From NCBI RefSeq assembly GCF_900445235.1, contig NZ_UFSM01000001.1, positions 2,123,501 to 2,187,500 on the forward strand: DNA of 64,000 nucleotides, written 5' to 3'. The translations under genes were made by a program, and so were the position numbers. The notes under the pieces were generated by a model. It saw nothing but the letters and a program-made list of their open reading frames with translations. It ran no database searches and had not been told where the DNA came from. Numbering within the stretch: the first letter of the stretch is position 1; every line of letters begins with the position of its first letter. Positions 62,745 to 64,000 of the stretch are shown here, piece by piece. The stretch is from Aminobacter aminovorans (GTDB taxonomy: Bacteria > Pseudomonadota > Alphaproteobacteria > Rhizobiales > Rhizobiaceae).

Positions 62745-63165
62745 GGCGGTTGGCCCGTTCGTGCTGGAGGAAAGGGGTGACGCGGCGGCGGCGCGCCGTG
62801 GACGTCTGCTGGAAGCTTGCCAGCAGCGAAGCGAGGACCGCGGCGGCAAGGTCGGCATGTTCGGCCGTGCAGGATCGGCTGGTGCCGGCCGTGGTGTAGC
62901 GCATGGAACAGACCCAGTGTCCGGCGTGGTTGCTGATGTTTTCGACCGACCTCGACGGTTCGGCGCTGGCGGCAAGCAACAGCAACGCGTCGATCAACGC
63001 ATCAGCTTCCATCAGCTCCCGGAATTTTCGGCGCGTTCGGCGCGACCTTTCGTCGTCTAGGCCGTCAAGGCCAAGCAGGTCGGCGGCGGCCCAGACATGG
63101 TGCTCGCGCAGGATCCTGATGTCGGCGACGCGATCGACCAGCGCTGCGATGTTTTCCGGCTTCAT
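62719..63165 (-). CDS. Uncharacterised protein overlapping dapA
   Basis: A 148-residue protein without a recognised family. It is mainly helical, with ENIAALVDRVADIRILREHH then AADLLGLDGLDDERSRRTRR; it has several Cys in the middle and a basic C-terminus. The last 26 bases overlap the dapA start, suggesting coupling. The ribosome site before ATG 63165 is poor; an upstream start is possible but gives unlikely sequence. Confidence 0.5.
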   Translation of the reverse strand: MKPENIAALVDRVADIRILREHHVWAAADLLGLDGLDDERSRRTRRKFRELMEADALIDALLLLAASAEPSRSVENISNHAGHWVCSMRYTTAGTSRSCTAEHADLAAAVLASLLASFQQTSTARRRRVTPFLQHERANRHDTQIRDH

Positions 63166-63394
63166 GATGAGGAACAGATAGTCCCCCGGCGCGTGTGAAT
63201 TCGAGAGAGGGACGCGGGCTGCTTTATATGAATCGCATAGGGACGGGCCGCGGCGTAGTGACATGGAAACGCATCGGAAGGGCAGGCCGGCGCGCAACGA
63301 ACTTGCGCCTGATGGCGCCAATGAGAGCGCAATTCTCGCCGGCCAAGGGCTAGAACCGGCTGAGCTATTTGCCGCCAGTCCGCATAGGGAAACG

Positions 63395-64000
63395 ATGATC
63401 CTCTATTACCAGACCCACTCCCCCTTCGCCCGCAAGACGCTGGTGTTCGCCCATGAGGCCGGCATCGCCGAGCGGCTGGAGGTGATCCACCAAGAGACCA
63501 GCCCGACACTGCGCAATGCGCGCGTTTTTGCCGAGAACCCCCTCGGGAAAGTGCCGGTGCTTTTGCGCGACGCGGGCGAGCCTATCTTCGATTCGGACGT
63601 CATCTGCGCCTATCTCGACACGCTGCATGATGGTGTGAAAATGATCCCTGGAGAGGGTGAGGCTCGCTGGCGGGCGCTCCGGTTGCAGGCCGTGGCGCAG
63701 GGGCTGGCGCAGGCGGGCATCGGCCTGCGCTGGGAGAGGGAGCGGCGGCCCGAACAACTGCGCTATCCGGCGCTTGCCGAGGGCTACAACGACAAGATCG
63801 AGGCGACCTATGACTGGCTCGAAGGTGCGATTGCCGAGGCGCCACTTAACGTCGGGCACATTGCTGTGGCGACGGCGCTGTCGTGGATGGCGTTTCGCGA
63901 GCTTCCGTCGTTTCGCGGCCGGGCGCGGCTGACGGCCTGGTTCGACGCGTTCGAGCAACGTCCGTCGATGCTGGCGACGCCCTTGTCGGGCGAGACTCAT
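63395..64000 (+). CDS. Glutathione S-transferase family protein (3' end outside window)
   Basis: The first 202 residues of a GST. The thioredoxin-like N-terminal domain opens ILYYQTHSPFARKTLVFAHE and has the cis-Pro loop GKVPVL and the glutathione loop FDSDVICAYL (about 62-71). The helical C-terminal domain has VGHIAVATALSW and RPSMLATPL near the usual end. About all of the protein is present; the stop must lie just beyond position 64000. AGGGAAA precedes the ATG. Confidence 0.88.
   Translation, partial: MILYYQTHSPFARKTLVFAHEAGIAERLEVIHQETSPTLRNARVFAENPLGKVPVLLRDAGEPIFDSDVICAYLDTLHDGVKMIPGEGEARWRALRLQAVAQGLAQAGIGLRWERERRPEQLRYPALAEGYNDKIEATYDWLEGAIAEAPLNVGHIAVATALSWMAFRELPSFRGRARLTAWFDAFEQRPSMLATPLSGETH

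Overview
The window looks like chromosomal DNA of a high-GC alphaproteobacterium of the order Hyphomicrobiales (Rhizobiales), most like the Phyllobacteriaceae (Mesorhizobium/Aminobacter type). The reasons are a petABC cytochrome bc1 operon of alphaproteobacterial form, a BA14K-family protein, a Pth with a long C-terminal tail, an L25 of the long CTC type, and several intergenic palindromic repeats of rhizobial style. There are no phage, IS or CRISPR features and no convincing tRNA or rRNA gene. Species assignment is inference from gene content only.

Layout. 0-5 kb: two tandem paralogous ABC exporters, a GNAT acetyltransferase and a small conserved protein. 5-9 kb: petABC (Rieske protein, cytochrome b, cytochrome c1), then apt. 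9-14 kb: a berberine-bridge-type flavoprotein, two translationally coupled MaoC-fold proteins, a CorA transporter and an APH(3')-like phosphotransferase. 14-18 kb (minus strand): ychF, a RibD/DHFR-like reductase, and rplY-pth. 18-21 kb: a TauE/SafE permease and a chromate module (rhodanese-ChrB fusion plus ChrA). 21-27 kb (minus strand): prs, a lipoprotein, an M24 peptidase, pgeF, midA-like and lgt. 27-30 kb: ubiK, ybjN, csaA and a GT4 glycosyltransferase. 30-32.5 kb: metQ-metN-metI D-/L-methionine-type importer.

32.5-36 kb is a regulatory locus on the minus strand: a MarR protein overlapping an OmpR-type response regulator, then a small exported protein with an apparent start-proximal frameshift, then a histidine kinase. 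A nearly perfect 29-bp palindrome sits directly upstream of the MarR gene. 36-41.4 kb holds ilvE, a metallo-beta-lactamase-fold hydrolase and a run of small exported proteins (glycine-zipper peptide, BA14K protein, Cys/His/Arg repeat protein, double-Kazal lipoprotein) interleaved with two cold-shock genes.

41.8-50.9 kb is accessory metabolism: an arginase/agmatinase-family gene broken by one missing base in its metal-binding motif, a serine hydrolase, a GcvA-like LysR regulator, an unknown protein, an Asp/Glu racemase, a glyoxalase-fold protein, gfa, a GYD protein, a polysaccharide deacetylase and a methyltransferase. 51-57.5 kb: an XRE-cupin regulator with a possibly leaderless mRNA plus GNAT; then TetR, an RND adaptor and an RND pump with a long inverted-repeat operator. 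57.5-64 kb: a second serine hydrolase, diaminopropionate ammonia-lyase divergent from an Lrp-type regulator, a Ser-rich exported protein, a dapA paralogue overlapping an unknown gene, and a GST cut by the window end.

No complete unmistakable new system is visible. The best candidates for follow-up are the MarR/OmpR/small exported protein/kinase locus with its palindrome, the small-exported-protein cluster at 37-41 kb, the rhodanese-ChrB/ChrA/TauE module, a possible sRNA at 14.1-14.2 kb, and the two operator-promoter arrangements at 51.1 and 52.4 kb.
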